Positions 18,474 to 31,063 of a stretch of 64,000 nt of DNA are shown piece by piece. The DNA comes from Endomicrobium sp. GTDB lineage: Bacteria > Elusimicrobiota > Endomicrobiia > Endomicrobiales > Endomicrobiaceae. The position numbers and the translations under genes are program-made. Each line of letters begins with the position of its first letter. The stretch's first letter is position 1. The stretch is from NCBI GenBank assembly GCA_031273925.1, contig JAISQW010000001.1, positions 113,944 through 177,943 on the forward strand. The letters are read 5' to 3'. The notes beneath the pieces are model-generated. The model was not told the origin of the DNA and did no database searches. It was given only the letters and a program-made list of their open reading frames with translations.

Positions 18474-19688
18474 ATGCAAAAAAACATACTTATTGTTGGG
18501 GCAGGTGGTGTATCACATGTTGCGTCTCATAAACTTGCACAAAATAATGATTTATTTAAGAATATTTATTTAGCTTCGCGTTCAATTGAAAATTGTAAAC
18601 AAATATTACTTAGTATAGAACGTAAAAAAAATTATAAAAATCCTTCTAAAAAAATTACAATTATTGAGATTAATGCTTTTGATATAAAAAAAATGATAAA
18701 ATTGATAAGAGACTTAAAGATTTCAATTACTATAAATTTAGCCTCTGCATTTTGTAATATGTCTATTTTGGAAGCCTGTATAGAAACAGGATCAGCTTAT
18801 ATAGATACAGCTATTCATGAGGATCCGGATAAAGTATGCGAAGATCCACCATGGTATGCAAATTACGAATGGAAACATAAAAATCGCTGTAAAAATAGTA
18901 GAATAACAGCAATTTTAGGTGTTGGATTTGATCCTGGTGTTGTAAATGCTTATGTAGCATATGCAAAAAATCATCTTTTAGATATTATAGATACAATAGA
19001 CATAATGGATGTAAATGCTGGAAAACATGATAAGTATTTCGCTACAAATTTTGACCCAGAAATTAATTTCAGAGAATTTGCTAAAGTTTGGGTATGGATA
19101 AATAAACAGTGGGTATGTATACCTGTTCATTCAGAGAAAAAAATATATAACTTCCCTGTTATAGGTAATCATACTATATATTTAACAGGGCATGATGAAA
19201 TTCATTCTCTTTCACAAAATATCGATGCAAACTCAATAAGGTTTTGGATGGGATTTAGTGATCATTATTTAAATTGTTTTAATGTACTTAAAAATACTGG
19301 ATTATTATCAGAAAAGCCTATTAAAACTTCTGAGGGTATTGAAGTAATACCTTTAAAAGTTGTTAAAGCTTGTCTTCCAAATCCAAAAACTTTAGCTCCA
19401 ACTTATAAAGGTGATACTTGTATAGGAGTTTTAATTGCAGGTAAAAAAAATTTTTATAACAAGCAATTTTTTATATACAATGTATCCAATCATGAAGCAT
19501 GTTATAAAGAAGTTGAAGCACAGGCTATAAGTTATACAGCTGGTGTTCCTGCTGCAACTGCAGCAATTTTAATTGCCAAAGGTGTTTGGGATGTTAAAAA
19601 AATGGTAAATGTTGAAGAACTTTTTGTTGACCCATTTATTGATTTACTCGAAATATTAGGTATAAAAACAGAAATAATTAGTATTTGA
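18474..19688 (+). CDS. Carboxynorspermidine/carboxyspermidine dehydrogenase (saccharopine dehydrogenase family)
   Basis: Condenses aspartate beta-semialdehyde with a diamine (diaminopropane or putrescine) and reduces the Schiff base with NADPH. 404 residues. Seen: Rossmann start ILIVGAGGVSHVASHKLAQN, LASAFCNMSILEACIETG, YIDTAIHEDPD, GVGFDPGVVNAYVAYA, and the substrate part DVNAGKHDKYFATNFDPEIN. Paired with nspC directly upstream. The enzyme that makes its substrate, asd, is encoded convergently just beyond the terminator region. It is the last + gene before the dif-like site, which begins 4 bp after its stop. Confidence 0.9.
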   Translation: MQKNILIVGAGGVSHVASHKLAQNNDLFKNIYLASRSIENCKQILLSIERKKNYKNPSKKITIIEINAFDIKKMIKLIRDLKISITINLASAFCNMSILEACIETGSAYIDTAIHEDPDKVCEDPPWYANYEWKHKNRCKNSRITAILGVGFDPGVVNAYVAYAKNHLLDIIDTIDIMDVNAGKHDKYFATNFDPEINFREFAKVWVWINKQWVCIPVHSEKKIYNFPVIGNHTIYLTGHDEIHSLSQNIDANSIRFWMGFSDHYLNCFNVLKNTGLLSEKPIKTSEGIEVIPLKVVKACLPNPKTLAPTYKGDTCIGVLIAGKKNFYNKQFFIYNVSNHEACYKEVEAQAISYTAGVPAATAAILIAKGVWDVKKMVNVEELFVDPFIDLLEILGIKTEIISI

Positions 19689-19691
19689 ATT

Positions 19692-19719
19692 ATGTCCGAT
19701 AATATATATTATGTTAAGT
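19692..19719 (+). other. dif: dif-like XerC/XerD recombination site
   Basis: 28-bp sequence with the 11-6-11 layout of bacterial dif: left arm ATGTCCGATAA, centre TATATA, right arm TTATGTTAAGT. From memory, the E. coli site has right arm TTATGTTAAAT (10 of 11 the same here), centre TGTATA (5 of 6), and left arm ending in ATAA as here. It lies 4 bp after the last gene of the + block and just ahead of a block transcribed the other way, which is where a terminus would be expected. Not tested against the rest of the genome. Confidence 0.75.
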
Positions 19720-19775
19720 TGTGAAATATTTGTAAGCTTATAAATACAAAAATAACATTCATTTATTTGTTAATA

Positions 19776-19827
19776 ATAAAAAAATACAAACATAATAAAG
19801 TTATTTATTATGTTTGTATTTTTTTAT
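19776..19827. terminator. Bidirectional rho-independent terminator between convergent genes
   Basis: Perfect 24-bp inverted repeat (19776-19799 with 19804-19827) around a 4-base GTTA loop. The stem reads AATACAAACATAATAAA on its upper strand and is flanked by A7 on the left and T7 on the right, so a U-run is made in either direction. It sits between the polyamine dehydrogenase (+) and asd (-), and would end both transcripts. Confidence 0.85.
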
Positions 19828-19879
19828 ATTTAAAAACATGCATTTTATATTTAATATTAATATATTACTTTAAAAAAAA

Positions 19880-20914
19880 TTAAACATATTTTCTCTTTAT
19901 AAGAGTTTCTGCAATTTGTACAGCATTTAAAGCTGCACCTTTTAAAAGGTTATCAGATACAACCCATAAAACAAAAGCTCTGTTACTATTAATAGAAATA
20001 TCAGATCTAATTCTTCCTACATATGTCACTTCTTTATTTTCTGAAAATATAGGCATAGGATATTTCTCATTTTTAGGGTCATCTAAAAGACAAACACCAT
20101 TAGTTCTAGCTAATAATTCTTTTACTTTAGATAATGAAATAACTTTTTTTGTTTCAATCCATATACTTTCAGAATGCGAACGAAATACCGGGACCCTTAC
20201 GCATGTAGCACTAATTCCTATTGAGTCATCATTTAAAATTTTTCTTGTTTCATTTTTTATTTTCATTTCTTCTTTTGTATATCCATTTTTAGTAAAAATA
20301 TCTATTTGTGGTATTAAATTAAAAGCTATTTGATATTTAAATTTATCAAATTCAGTAATACATATATTTTTATTTTTAAGCCATATTTTGGTTTGTTTTA
20401 TTAGTTCATTAATCCCTCTTTGACCAGCTCCTGATACAGACTGATATGTTGAAACGACAATTCTTTTTATACTTGCAAAATCATGTAATGGTTTTAAAAC
20501 TAATACCATTTGAATTGTTGAACAATTTGGATTTGCAATAAGTTTTTTGTTTTTATTTAAAACATATTCATTTACCTCAGGAACTACAAGAGGAATATTC
20601 TTATCCATTCTCCATGCATTAGAATTATCTATAACAAAACTATTTTCTTTAATAAAAATAGGAATAAATTGTTTTGCTATTTTTGTTCCAGCACTAAAAA
20701 TAGCAATATCTATTCCTTTTCCACTTTCTCTTGTGAGTAATTTAACTTTTATCTCCCTTGAATTAAATATTAATTTTTTACCAACGGAATTTTTTGAAGC
20801 AAAAAAATCAATCGATAAAATAGGAAAATTTCTTTTTTCAAGCAATTTTATTATTTCAAGTCCGACAGCACCAGTAGCACCAATAATAGCTATTTTATAT
20901 TTTTTTTTATTCAT
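19880..20914 (-). CDS. asd: Aspartate-semialdehyde dehydrogenase
   Basis: Reduces aspartyl phosphate to aspartate beta-semialdehyde, the branch point for lysine/diaminopimelate, threonine and methionine, and here also for polyamines. About 344 residues from ATG 20914, chosen because the family starts at KYKIAIIGATGAVG; the open frame extends to 20965. Seen: nucleotide loop GATGAVG, active-site Cys in NPNCSTIQMVL, YQSVSGAGQRGINEL, and the Arg/His region VRVPVFRSHSESIWIE. The start overlaps the end of the SpoIID gene by 8 bp. It faces the carboxy(nor)spermidine genes. Confidence 0.94.
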   Translation of the reverse strand: MNKKKYKIAIIGATGAVGLEIIKLLEKRNFPILSIDFFASKNSVGKKLIFNSREIKVKLLTRESGKGIDIAIFSAGTKIAKQFIPIFIKENSFVIDNSNAWRMDKNIPLVVPEVNEYVLNKNKKLIANPNCSTIQMVLVLKPLHDFASIKRIVVSTYQSVSGAGQRGINELIKQTKIWLKNKNICITEFDKFKYQIAFNLIPQIDIFTKNGYTKEEMKIKNETRKILNDDSIGISATCVRVPVFRSHSESIWIETKKVISLSKVKELLARTNGVCLLDDPKNEKYPMPIFSENKEVTYVGRIRSDISINSNRAFVLWVVSDNLLKGAALNAVQIAETLIKRKYV

Positions 20915-22097
20915 AAAGTATTTTTTCAATTTTCGTATCTGGATAGAAATGTGATAAAATTTCATTGTAAATCATACCATTTTCTGCCATTTTTATTGCT
21001 CCACATTGGCACAAACCAACTTTATGTCCATATCCTTTTCCTTTAAAATAAACTTTATTATCATAAATTTCAACGGAATCAAAGTCATGACTTTTAATTC
21101 CGTCTGAATCTACAATAATCCTAAATTCATAAGAATTAATAATAAAACTCCCATCAGAATGTAATATTTCTAATGATTCAGTTGTCCCAAATTGAGTTTT
21201 ATTATTAATTCTTATGTTTTCAATCTCACCAATAATAATATTATTTCTCATAAGTTTTTTTTTAATGAAATCTTTACTCATTACATGCATCCATTTTGTA
21301 TGAGGATTATCATCACAAAACCCACACTTTACTCCTTTTAAATAATTAGGTACATCGTTTTTACATTTCCATATATATTTTGGACTATCTGTATGTCCAC
21401 CACAATTTGCATGATAGACAGTTTCTGCAAGTTGTTCATTATATAATAGAACTTCATCCCGAGTATTACTTACAGCTTTATTGCTATCAATAGTTTCAAC
21501 TTCTATTCCACCGTAAACCTGGCAATGGGTAGTAGAACATACATTAAATCCTTGCGATTGATGCTTGTTAAAATTAACAAATGCATAAGTTCTACTTATA
21601 ATAGCCTGAACTTTAAGTGCTTCTATTCTTTTTGTCATACCCATTTCTTTTATTAAAACACCTTTAACATAATTATCTATATCTAAAACGTTAATAACAT
21701 TTATTTTGTTAATTGATTTATATAATTCTAAATATCCTCTATACGGTTTACAATTTACACAAATAATATCTTCATCAGATATTATTTTAATAGGTAAATT
21801 AATAAAATGTTCAGCACCATTTTGATCAACTATTTTTACATCAGATTGCATATAAATAGCTTCTAAAATTATATCTTTGGAAAATTGTAATTTATTATTC
21901 ATTGAATCCACTACAAAAAAAATACCTGAACTTCCAATTTTAACAGACGAAACGTTTATCATTATCCCAACTTTTATTGTCCTATAATACTGTTCTTTAT
22001 TTAATGTATAACAAATATTATTGTTGTGTTGTTTAAATATTACAATTAATAATACAAAAATTATAAATTTTATATTTTTATAAAGTATATTTCTCAT
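20907..22097 (-). CDS. SpoIID/LytB-domain protein (exported murein-acting)
   Basis: SpoIID/LytB proteins cut or help cut peptidoglycan (lytic transglycosylase on denuded glycan, or amidase enhancer). 396 residues with an N-terminal hydrophobic export signal (about residues 9-22). Seen: LDIDNYVKGVLIKEMG, ALKVQAIISRTYAF with the conserved Arg-Thr-Tyr, CSTTHCQVYGG, VYHANCGGHT, and the C-terminal GKGYGHKVGLCQCGAIKMA. There is no sign of sporulation; the domain is widespread in non-sporulating bacteria. It lies between asd and ruvB in one transcript. Confidence 0.85.
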   Translation of the reverse strand: MRNILYKNIKFIIFVLLIVIFKQHNNNICYTLNKEQYYRTIKVGIMINVSSVKIGSSGIFFVVDSMNNKLQFSKDIILEAIYMQSDVKIVDQNGAEHFINLPIKIISDEDIICVNCKPYRGYLELYKSINKINVINVLDIDNYVKGVLIKEMGMTKRIEALKVQAIISRTYAFVNFNKHQSQGFNVCSTTHCQVYGGIEVETIDSNKAVSNTRDEVLLYNEQLAETVYHANCGGHTDSPKYIWKCKNDVPNYLKGVKCGFCDDNPHTKWMHVMSKDFIKKKLMRNNIIIGEIENIRINNKTQFGTTESLEILHSDGSFIINSYEFRIIVDSDGIKSHDFDSVEIYDNKVYFKGKGYGHKVGLCQCGAIKMAENGMIYNEILSHFYPDTKIEKILYE

Positions 22098-22108
22098 AAT
22101 AAGAAATA

Positions 22109-23125
22109 TTAATTAATTTTTCTAAAATGAAATGACTTATCAAGATGTTGATATCCCATTTTTGTTACAATTCTACCTCTTGGTGTTCTTAAAAGAAAAC
22201 CTGATTGTATAAGATAAGGTTCATATACATCAGTTATTGTGTTTGGATCTTCAGATATTGCTACGGCTATAGTATCAATACCAACAGGCCCACCTTTAAA
22301 TTTTTTTATTAAAATTGTAAGAATTAATCTATCCATTTTATCGAGACCCATAACATCAATTTCTAAAGCATCAAGTGCTTCTTTTGCCATTAGATATGTA
22401 ATAATTTTATCACCCTTAACTTCTGCAAAATCCCTAACTCTTTTCAAAAGTCTGTTAACAATTCTAGGAGTACCCCTTGAACGCCTTGCAATTTCATTAC
22501 TTGCTTGATCGTTTATTTTTATATTCATTATTAAAGCTGAACGATTAATTATATGCGTAAGATCATTTACATCATAAAAATCTAAATGTTCTATGATACC
22601 AAATCTATCTCTTAATGGATTTAATAGTAATCCAAACTTTGTTGTTGCTCCTATTAATGTAAAATGATGAATTGGCAGCCTAATTATTTTTGCAGAAGGT
22701 CCACGCCCTATCATAATGTCAAGTTTAAAATCTTCCATTACAGAATATAGTGATTCTGCTACAAGTCTATTTATTCTGTGTATCTCATCTATAAAAAAAA
22801 CATCTCCTTCTGAAAGGTTTGTGAGTATTGAAGCTAAATCACCAACTTTTTCTAAAACAGGGCCAGATGTTACTTTTAGATTACATCCCATTTCTTTTGC
22901 AATTACATAAGAAAGAGTAGTTTTCCCGAGTCCTGGTGGAGAATATAACAAACAATGGTCTAAAGTTTCGTTTCTATTTTTTGCTGCTTCTATAAAAATT
23001 TTCAGATTATTTTTAAGTTTATTCTGACCTATAAAGTCATTAAAACTTTTTGGTCTTAAAAAATTTTCTATTTTATATTCATCATCAATTTTATCTACTT
23101 CTACAACTCTTTTTAATTCTTCCAT
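22109..23125 (-). CDS. ruvB: Holliday junction branch migration ATPase RuvB
   Basis: AAA+ motor that moves Holliday junctions together with RuvA. 338 residues, normal. Seen: [12 protein letters not shown], Walker [12 protein letters not shown], Walker B FFIDEIHR, sensor GATTKFGLL with LRDRFGI arginine finger, and the C-terminal winged helix [15 protein letters not shown]. Order ruvC-ruvA-ruvB with spacers of 3-11 bp shows one operon. Confidence 0.97.
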   Translation of the reverse strand: MEELKRVVEVDKIDDEYKIENFLRPKSFNDFIGQNKLKNNLKIFIEAAKNRNETLDHCLLYSPPGLGKTTLSYVIAKEMGCNLKVTSGPVLEKVGDLASILTNLSEGDVFFIDEIHRINRLVAESLYSVMEDFKLDIMIGRGPSAKIIRLPIHHFTLIGATTKFGLLLNPLRDRFGIIEHLDFYDVNDLTHIINRSALIMNIKINDQASNEIARRSRGTPRIVNRLLKRVRDFAEVKGDKIITYLMAKEALDALEIDVMGLDKMDRLILTILIKKFKGGPVGIDTIAVAISEDPNTITDVYEPYLIQSGFLLRTPRGRIVTKMGYQHLDKSFHFRKIN

Positions 23126-23128
23126 TTT

Positions 23129-23749
23129 TTATAAATCCTGTAAAGATTTTTTTATTAAACATTCCAATGTAATATCTTTGTTGCACTCATAAATTTTATT
23201 TACTACTTGACGTACATGTAATGGCTTATATCCTAACGCAACAATCCCTTTTATGGCCTCTGAAATTTTTTCATTATTTACAACAACATCGTTGTTTATA
23301 ATTTTATCTTCTTTTAAATTTACAATTAATATTTTATCTTTTAAAGCAGTAATAAGTCTATCTGCTGATTTTTTTGTGAAACCAAAATTTTCACTGAGCA
23401 TTGTTTGATTATTTGTAATTATTGCTTTTTTAAAACTTAAAAATGATTTTGAAATTTTATCTATGTATTCCATAGATTTTTTAGCACCTATTCCAGGAAC
23501 TTCATTCTTAACCAATATATACATTTCTTTTTCTTCTTTACTTAAAAATCCATAAAGTGATACAGTAAAGTTTTTGTTATACATACCAGCAATTGTTTCT
23601 ATAGTATACATTTTAATAATACAACCGATATCAGGTAATCTTGCAAAAGTTGAAAGAGAAATAAAAACCAAATAACCAACTCCTTTTATATCAATAACAA
23701 CATTGTTTGTTGATTTAGATTCAAGATATCCTTTTAAATATTCTATCAT
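23129..23749 (-). CDS. ruvA: Holliday junction DNA helicase subunit RuvA
   Basis: Tetrameric junction-binding protein that loads RuvB. 206 residues. Seen: MIEYLKGYLESKSTNNVVIDIKG-type OB fold start (the usual I-L-G motif region), YGFLSKEEKEMYILVKNEVPGIGAKKS with helix-hairpin-helix GIGAK, a second HhH region (NFGFTKKSADRLI), and C-terminal domain III ISEAIKGIVALGYK that contacts RuvB. Lies 3 bp before ruvB. Confidence 0.95.
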   Translation of the reverse strand: MIEYLKGYLESKSTNNVVIDIKGVGYLVFISLSTFARLPDIGCIIKMYTIETIAGMYNKNFTVSLYGFLSKEEKEMYILVKNEVPGIGAKKSMEYIDKISKSFLSFKKAIITNNQTMLSENFGFTKKSADRLITALKDKILIVNLKEDKIINNDVVVNNEKISEAIKGIVALGYKPLHVRQVVNKIYECNKDITLECLIKKSLQDL

Positions 23750-23760
23750 TTTAAATAAAA

Positions 23761-24237
23761 TTATATTTTCATTATATTAGCATGACATATAGCTACTGCA
23801 AGTGCATCTGCAACATCATCTGGTTTTGGTATTTCTTCAAGTTTAAGAAAAACTTTTACCATACATTGTATTTGATTTTTACAAGCAGATCCATATCCAG
23901 TAAGTGCCATTTTAACAATTTTTGGATTATATTCAAACACTGAAATATCATTCATTGATGCAGTTAAAATTATCGCTCCTCTTGCTTGAGTAACTAATAC
24001 AACATTTTTTAGATTCTTTAAAAAAAATAATTCTTCTATCGCTGCGACATGAGGTTTATATTTATTTATAATAAGTTGCAGTTCTATATTTATAATTTTT
24101 AGTCTTTCTGCAAGGGATTTGGATGATGTTGTTTTAATATATCCATATTTTACAGCACTAATTATTTTATTATATGAAGTATCAATTATCCCCCATCCAG
24201 TAAGTGAAATACCAGGGTCAATGCCAAGTATCCTCAT
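23761..24237 (-). CDS. ruvC: Crossover junction endodeoxyribonuclease RuvC
   Basis: Resolves Holliday junctions by paired nicks. 158 residues. All four catalytic acidic residues are visible: Asp in MRILGIDPG, Glu in AIEELFFLKN, and the Asp pair in PDDVADALAVAICH. Starts within the yebC stop (4-bp ATGA overlap), which couples their translation. Confidence 0.96.
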   Translation of the reverse strand: MRILGIDPGISLTGWGIIDTSYNKIISAVKYGYIKTTSSKSLAERLKIINIELQLIINKYKPHVAAIEELFFLKNLKNVVLVTQARGAIILTASMNDISVFEYNPKIVKMALTGYGSACKNQIQCMVKVFLKLEEIPKPDDVADALAVAICHANIMKI

Positions 24238-24980
24238 TTATAAATTTGATTTTTTAGAATATTAAAATTTGTGTAAATATTTTTAGTATCACTATGATTT
24301 TTAAGTTCATCAATTAATTTTAATGTACATTTAATATATTGTTCATCTAAAGAAATATAAACACGAGGTACCATGACAACTTTGTCTGATACAATTAATA
24401 TATTTTCTTTTTTAAAAATATTTTTAACATTTTCAAAATTTTCTAATCGTGTAATAATTTCATATGTATCACTATTTAATGAATTCTTAAAATCTTCTAC
24501 GCCATTATCTATAGATAAATTCATTATACTTTCTTCATCTGCTGTAAATTTATTAATTATAATATAACCTTTTTTCTCAAACATCCAACTGACACATCCA
24601 GACGTCCCAATATTAGCATTATTACTTAAAAATATTCTTTTAAAATCATATGTTGTCCTGTTTTTATTATCGGTCTTTGCTTCTATTATTAAAGCAACTC
24701 CTCCTTGTCCATAACCTTCATAAATCATTTCTTGAAGATTAATTTCTGAAGTTATTTCATTGCTTTTTTGAATAATCCTTTTTATATTATCATATGGCAT
24801 ATTTGCTTTTTTTGCATATTCTATAGCTTTTCTTAATTTAGAGTTATTTTCAACTTCTTTACCTGATTCCTTAATTGCATTAATTATTTCCTTTACAATT
24901 CTTGCAAACGTTTTACTTTTTTTAATATCCATTTCAGATTTTTTATGTTTAATACTTGCCCATTTATTATGTCCAGACAT
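24234..24980 (-). CDS. yebC: YebC/PmpR family regulator or translation factor
   Basis: YebC-family protein, described as a DNA-binding regulator and, for relatives, as a factor aiding translation of proline-rich stretches. About 248 residues. Starts at ATG 24980 (MSGHNKWASIKHKK), with GGAG 9 bp upstream; the open frame runs seven codons further. Seen: SGHNKWASIKHKK, KTFARIVKEI, MPYDNIKRIIQK, IYEGYGQGGVALIIEAKTDN, and NIGTSGCVSWMFEKKG. Located ahead of ruvCAB, as in many bacteria. Confidence 0.93.
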   Translation of the reverse strand: MSGHNKWASIKHKKSEMDIKKSKTFARIVKEIINAIKESGKEVENNSKLRKAIEYAKKANMPYDNIKRIIQKSNEITSEINLQEMIYEGYGQGGVALIIEAKTDNKNRTTYDFKRIFLSNNANIGTSGCVSWMFEKKGYIIINKFTADEESIMNLSIDNGVEDFKNSLNSDTYEIITRLENFENVKNIFKKENILIVSDKVVMVPRVYISLDEQYIKCTLKLIDELKNHSDTKNIYTNFNILKNQIYK

Positions 24981-25081
24981 AATTTCTCCAAATTCAACCA
25001 TTATAAAAATAATAATTCTTAAAACACAAATATTAAAAAAGTAGCATAAAAAAAGTTTTCATATTTTATTTATTCTATAGA

Positions 25082-27557
<2,476 letters not shown>

Positions 27558-27563
27558 ATCAAC

Positions 27564-29093
27564 TTATTCATTTTCATTATAATTATTTATATTTTTAAAC
27601 TCATTTATTTCATTTTCAAGTTCATCTCTTAAAGAGGCGTCTATATTTTTACATATTGAAAGTTTTTTTAAAGTATCAGGATACATTTGAGCTATATATT
27701 TTATCATATGCTGCTCAACTTCAAAAATTTTTTCAATGTTTACTTTATCAAAAAAACCGTTTGTTACAGCAAATATCGATAATATTTCTGAAATTTCATC
27801 ATACGTTTTATATTGATACTGTTTTAAAATTTCAATAATTCTTTTACCTCTTTCAAGTTTTTTTAATGTATATTCATCTAAATCGCTACCAAATTGCGTA
27901 AAAGCTTGTAATTCTCTAAACTGCGAAAGTTCTAATCTAACAGAACCAGCCAATTGTTTCATTAATTCAGTTTGTGCTGCTCCACCTACGCGTGAAACAG
28001 AAAGTCCAATATTAATTGCCGGTCTTATACCTAAATGAAATAAATCAGATTCAAGATATATTTGTCCATCGGTAATTGAAATTATATTTGTTGGTATATA
28101 AGCTGATAAATCATTACTTTGTGTTTCAATAATTGGAATTGCAGTAATTGATCCATTACATTTGGTAGTGGAGACTTTTGCAGCTCTCTCCAAAAGTCTT
28201 GAATGTAAATAGAATATATCACCTGGATATGCTTCACGACCTGCAGGCCTTTTTATTAAGAGAGAAATTTGTCTATAAGCCCACGCATGTTTTGTTAAAT
28301 CGTCATAAATAACTAGTACATCTTCGCCTTGATTCATAAAATATTCAGCAATTGTACATGCTACAAAAGGAGCTATATATTGCATAGATGCAAGTGATGA
28401 AGCTGTAGCTGCAACAATAATACTATAATCCAAAGCACCTTCTTTTTTTAATTTATCAACAATTGAAGCTAAACTAGATTGTTTTTGACCTATAGAACAA
28501 TATATGCATATAACTCTTTTTAATTTCATATCACACTTTTGTTGATTTAGTATAGTATCAATAGCTATAGCTGTTTTACCAGTTGCTCTATCGCCTATTA
28601 TGAGTTCTCTTTGTCCTCTACCTATTGGAAGCAATACATCAATTGCTTTTATTCCAGTTTTTAATGGCGTATCTATAGGACATCTTTGAGTAATATCAGA
28701 AGCATCATTTTCTACTGAATAATAAACAGGATTTATGTGTTTTAATTCATATCCATCTATTGGTTCACCCAAAGCATCAACAACTCTTCCAATAAATTGA
28801 TTTGAAATAGCAATATCTATAGCCTTTCCAGTAGAAACTAATTTCATCCCCCTAACTAAATGACCAGAATTTTTAAGAATTACTATTGAGACAAAATCTT
28901 CATCAATATTTAAAACAAAACCTGATGAACCATCATCAAATTCTATTTTATCATAATATCCAACGTTTGAAAGTCCAGAAGCTATAACTATTTCATCGCC
29001 AACCGTTTCAATAATACCAAAATTTGTAATCTCTGATGTGTGTATAGAATATAATTCTTTTTTAATTTTTCTTATTATTTCTTCTGGTTTCAT
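27564..29093 (-). CDS. atpA: ATP synthase alpha subunit
   Basis: Non-catalytic nucleotide-binding subunit of F1. 509 residues. Seen: P-loop GDRATGKTAIAIDTI, CIYCSIGQKQSS, LVIYDDLTKHAWAYRQIS, GREAYPGDIFYLHSRLLERA, and the arginine-finger region RPAINIGLSVSRVGGAAQ. The C-terminal tail is slightly extended and Asn/Glu-rich. The N-terminus, which normally docks the delta subunit, is present even though the delta partner domain is shortened. Confidence 0.97.
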   Translation of the reverse strand: MKPEEIIRKIKKELYSIHTSEITNFGIIETVGDEIVIASGLSNVGYYDKIEFDDGSSGFVLNIDEDFVSIVILKNSGHLVRGMKLVSTGKAIDIAISNQFIGRVVDALGEPIDGYELKHINPVYYSVENDASDITQRCPIDTPLKTGIKAIDVLLPIGRGQRELIIGDRATGKTAIAIDTILNQQKCDMKLKRVICIYCSIGQKQSSLASIVDKLKKEGALDYSIIVAATASSLASMQYIAPFVACTIAEYFMNQGEDVLVIYDDLTKHAWAYRQISLLIKRPAGREAYPGDIFYLHSRLLERAAKVSTTKCNGSITAIPIIETQSNDLSAYIPTNIISITDGQIYLESDLFHLGIRPAINIGLSVSRVGGAAQTELMKQLAGSVRLELSQFRELQAFTQFGSDLDEYTLKKLERGKRIIEILKQYQYKTYDEISEILSIFAVTNGFFDKVNIEKIFEVEQHMIKYIAQMYPDTLKKLSICKNIDASLRDELENEINEFKNINNYNENE

Positions 29094-29095
29094 AT

Positions 29096-29464
29096 TTATA
29101 ATCTCTTTCTTAGAGTATCAAACATTTTCTTAATTGTACCTGAAACACTATAATCTAAAATAAAATCTTCATATTCAATATACATACCACAAATAATATT
29201 TTTATCATCACGATTAAACATAATCGTTTTATTTTTGAATAAATTAATTATTATTTCTTTTTTAATTTCACTAAATTCCCCAGCAAAATTTATTAAAACT
29301 TTTTTGTTTTTAATTTCTTTTGCCAAAAAAAACATTAAAAGTTTAAGATCTTTTTTTGAAAAATTCATAGAAATCCACAAAAAATCTTCATCTGATAAAT
29401 GGTCATATTTTACAATAGATTTTGCAAGTTCTTTAATTTGGAATATTTGTTTTTTTTTCATCAT
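29096..29464 (-). CDS. atpH: ATP synthase delta subunit (shortened)
   Basis: Peripheral-stalk connector between the alpha and b subunits. 122 residues instead of about 175-180. The C-terminal part matches the family: NIICGMYIEYEDFILDYSVSG (family pattern LIGG-x-D-x-x-x-D-x-S-V) followed by KKMFDTLRKRL. About 55 residues are lacking from the N-terminal helical bundle, which in other species binds the alpha N-terminus. It starts at ATG 29464 (a second ATG follows directly) and overlaps atpF by 32 bp. Position in the operon (b-delta-alpha) supports the call strongly. Confidence 0.83.
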   Translation of the reverse strand: MMKKKQIFQIKELAKSIVKYDHLSDEDFLWISMNFSKKDLKLLMFFLAKEIKNKKVLINFAGEFSEIKKEIIINLFKNKTIMFNRDDKNIICGMYIEYEDFILDYSVSGTIKKMFDTLRKRL

Positions 29465-29954
29465 TTATTTTTTTTATCACACGTGACAGTAATTTTTGTT
29501 TTTCATCGTCATCAAAAAAATTAGAAAGAATTTTTTTGATGACTATATTTGCAATATCTAAAGACATTTTACTTATCTGTTTACTTGCAATTTCAAATTC
29601 AATAGAAGCCTTACGTTTAGCATCACTTAAAATTTGATCTGACAATTGTTTCGTTTGCATAATTGATTTTTGTTTGATTTTTTCAAGTGAAATACTAGTA
29701 GATGCTATCATTTTGTCAGCAACTTGCTTCGCATTCATAAGTATTATTTTTTTTTCTTCATTTGCTTTTGTTAAAGTTATTTTTATATGTTCTGTATCAT
29801 ATAGTAATTTTTTGATTTTATATTTTCTTTCATCTAGTATTTTTTTTAAAGGAAAGTATAAAAATTTTTTAAGAATAAAAACAACAATCAAAAAATTGAT
29901 AAGTTGGAACAAAAATAACCTTATATCAAATCCAAATTTATTTCCAATTTCCAT
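29433..29954 (-). CDS. atpF: ATP synthase b subunit
   Basis: Peripheral stalk. 173 residues: one N-terminal membrane helix (about residues 12-33, LFQLINFLIVVFILKKFLY), followed by a long, charged coiled coil. ILDERKYKIKKLLYDTE and NEEKKIILMNAKQVADK show the heptad-like pattern. The C-terminus extends across the atpH start by 32 bp, which is a long overlap for this operon. Confidence 0.93.
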   Translation of the reverse strand: MEIGNKFGFDIRLFLFQLINFLIVVFILKKFLYFPLKKILDERKYKIKKLLYDTEHIKITLTKANEEKKIILMNAKQVADKMIASTSISLEKIKQKSIMQTKQLSDQILSDAKRKASIEFEIASKQISKMSLDIANIVIKKILSNFFDDDEKQKLLSRVIKKINDEKKTNIPN

Positions 29955-29978
29955 TTCTTTTTTTTACTTGTTCCTTTA

Positions 29979-30939
<961 letters not shown>

Positions 30940-30983
30940 AATTATTTATATATTAACTTTTACAAAAAAATATATCAATTCTT

Positions 30984-31008
30984 TTTATAGTATACAGCAT
31001 ACTATAAA
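30984..31008. repeat. 10-bp inverted repeat upstream of atpB
   Basis: Arms TTTATAGTAT (30984-30993) and ATACTATAAA (30999-31008) around a 5-base loop, 45 bp upstream of atpB. No U-run follows in either direction, so it is not a typical terminator. It could be an operator or a leader hairpin, or chance in A/T-rich DNA. Confidence 0.35.
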
Positions 31009-31063
31009 TAGAATAACACCAAAATATTATATTAAAAAAACAAATATTATTCACATTACGTAA

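Noticed and set aside
24234-24980. Second regulator gene or frameshift in the yebC/ruvC overlap
   Set aside because: The 4-bp ATGA overlap is a usual coupling signal and both proteins are full length.
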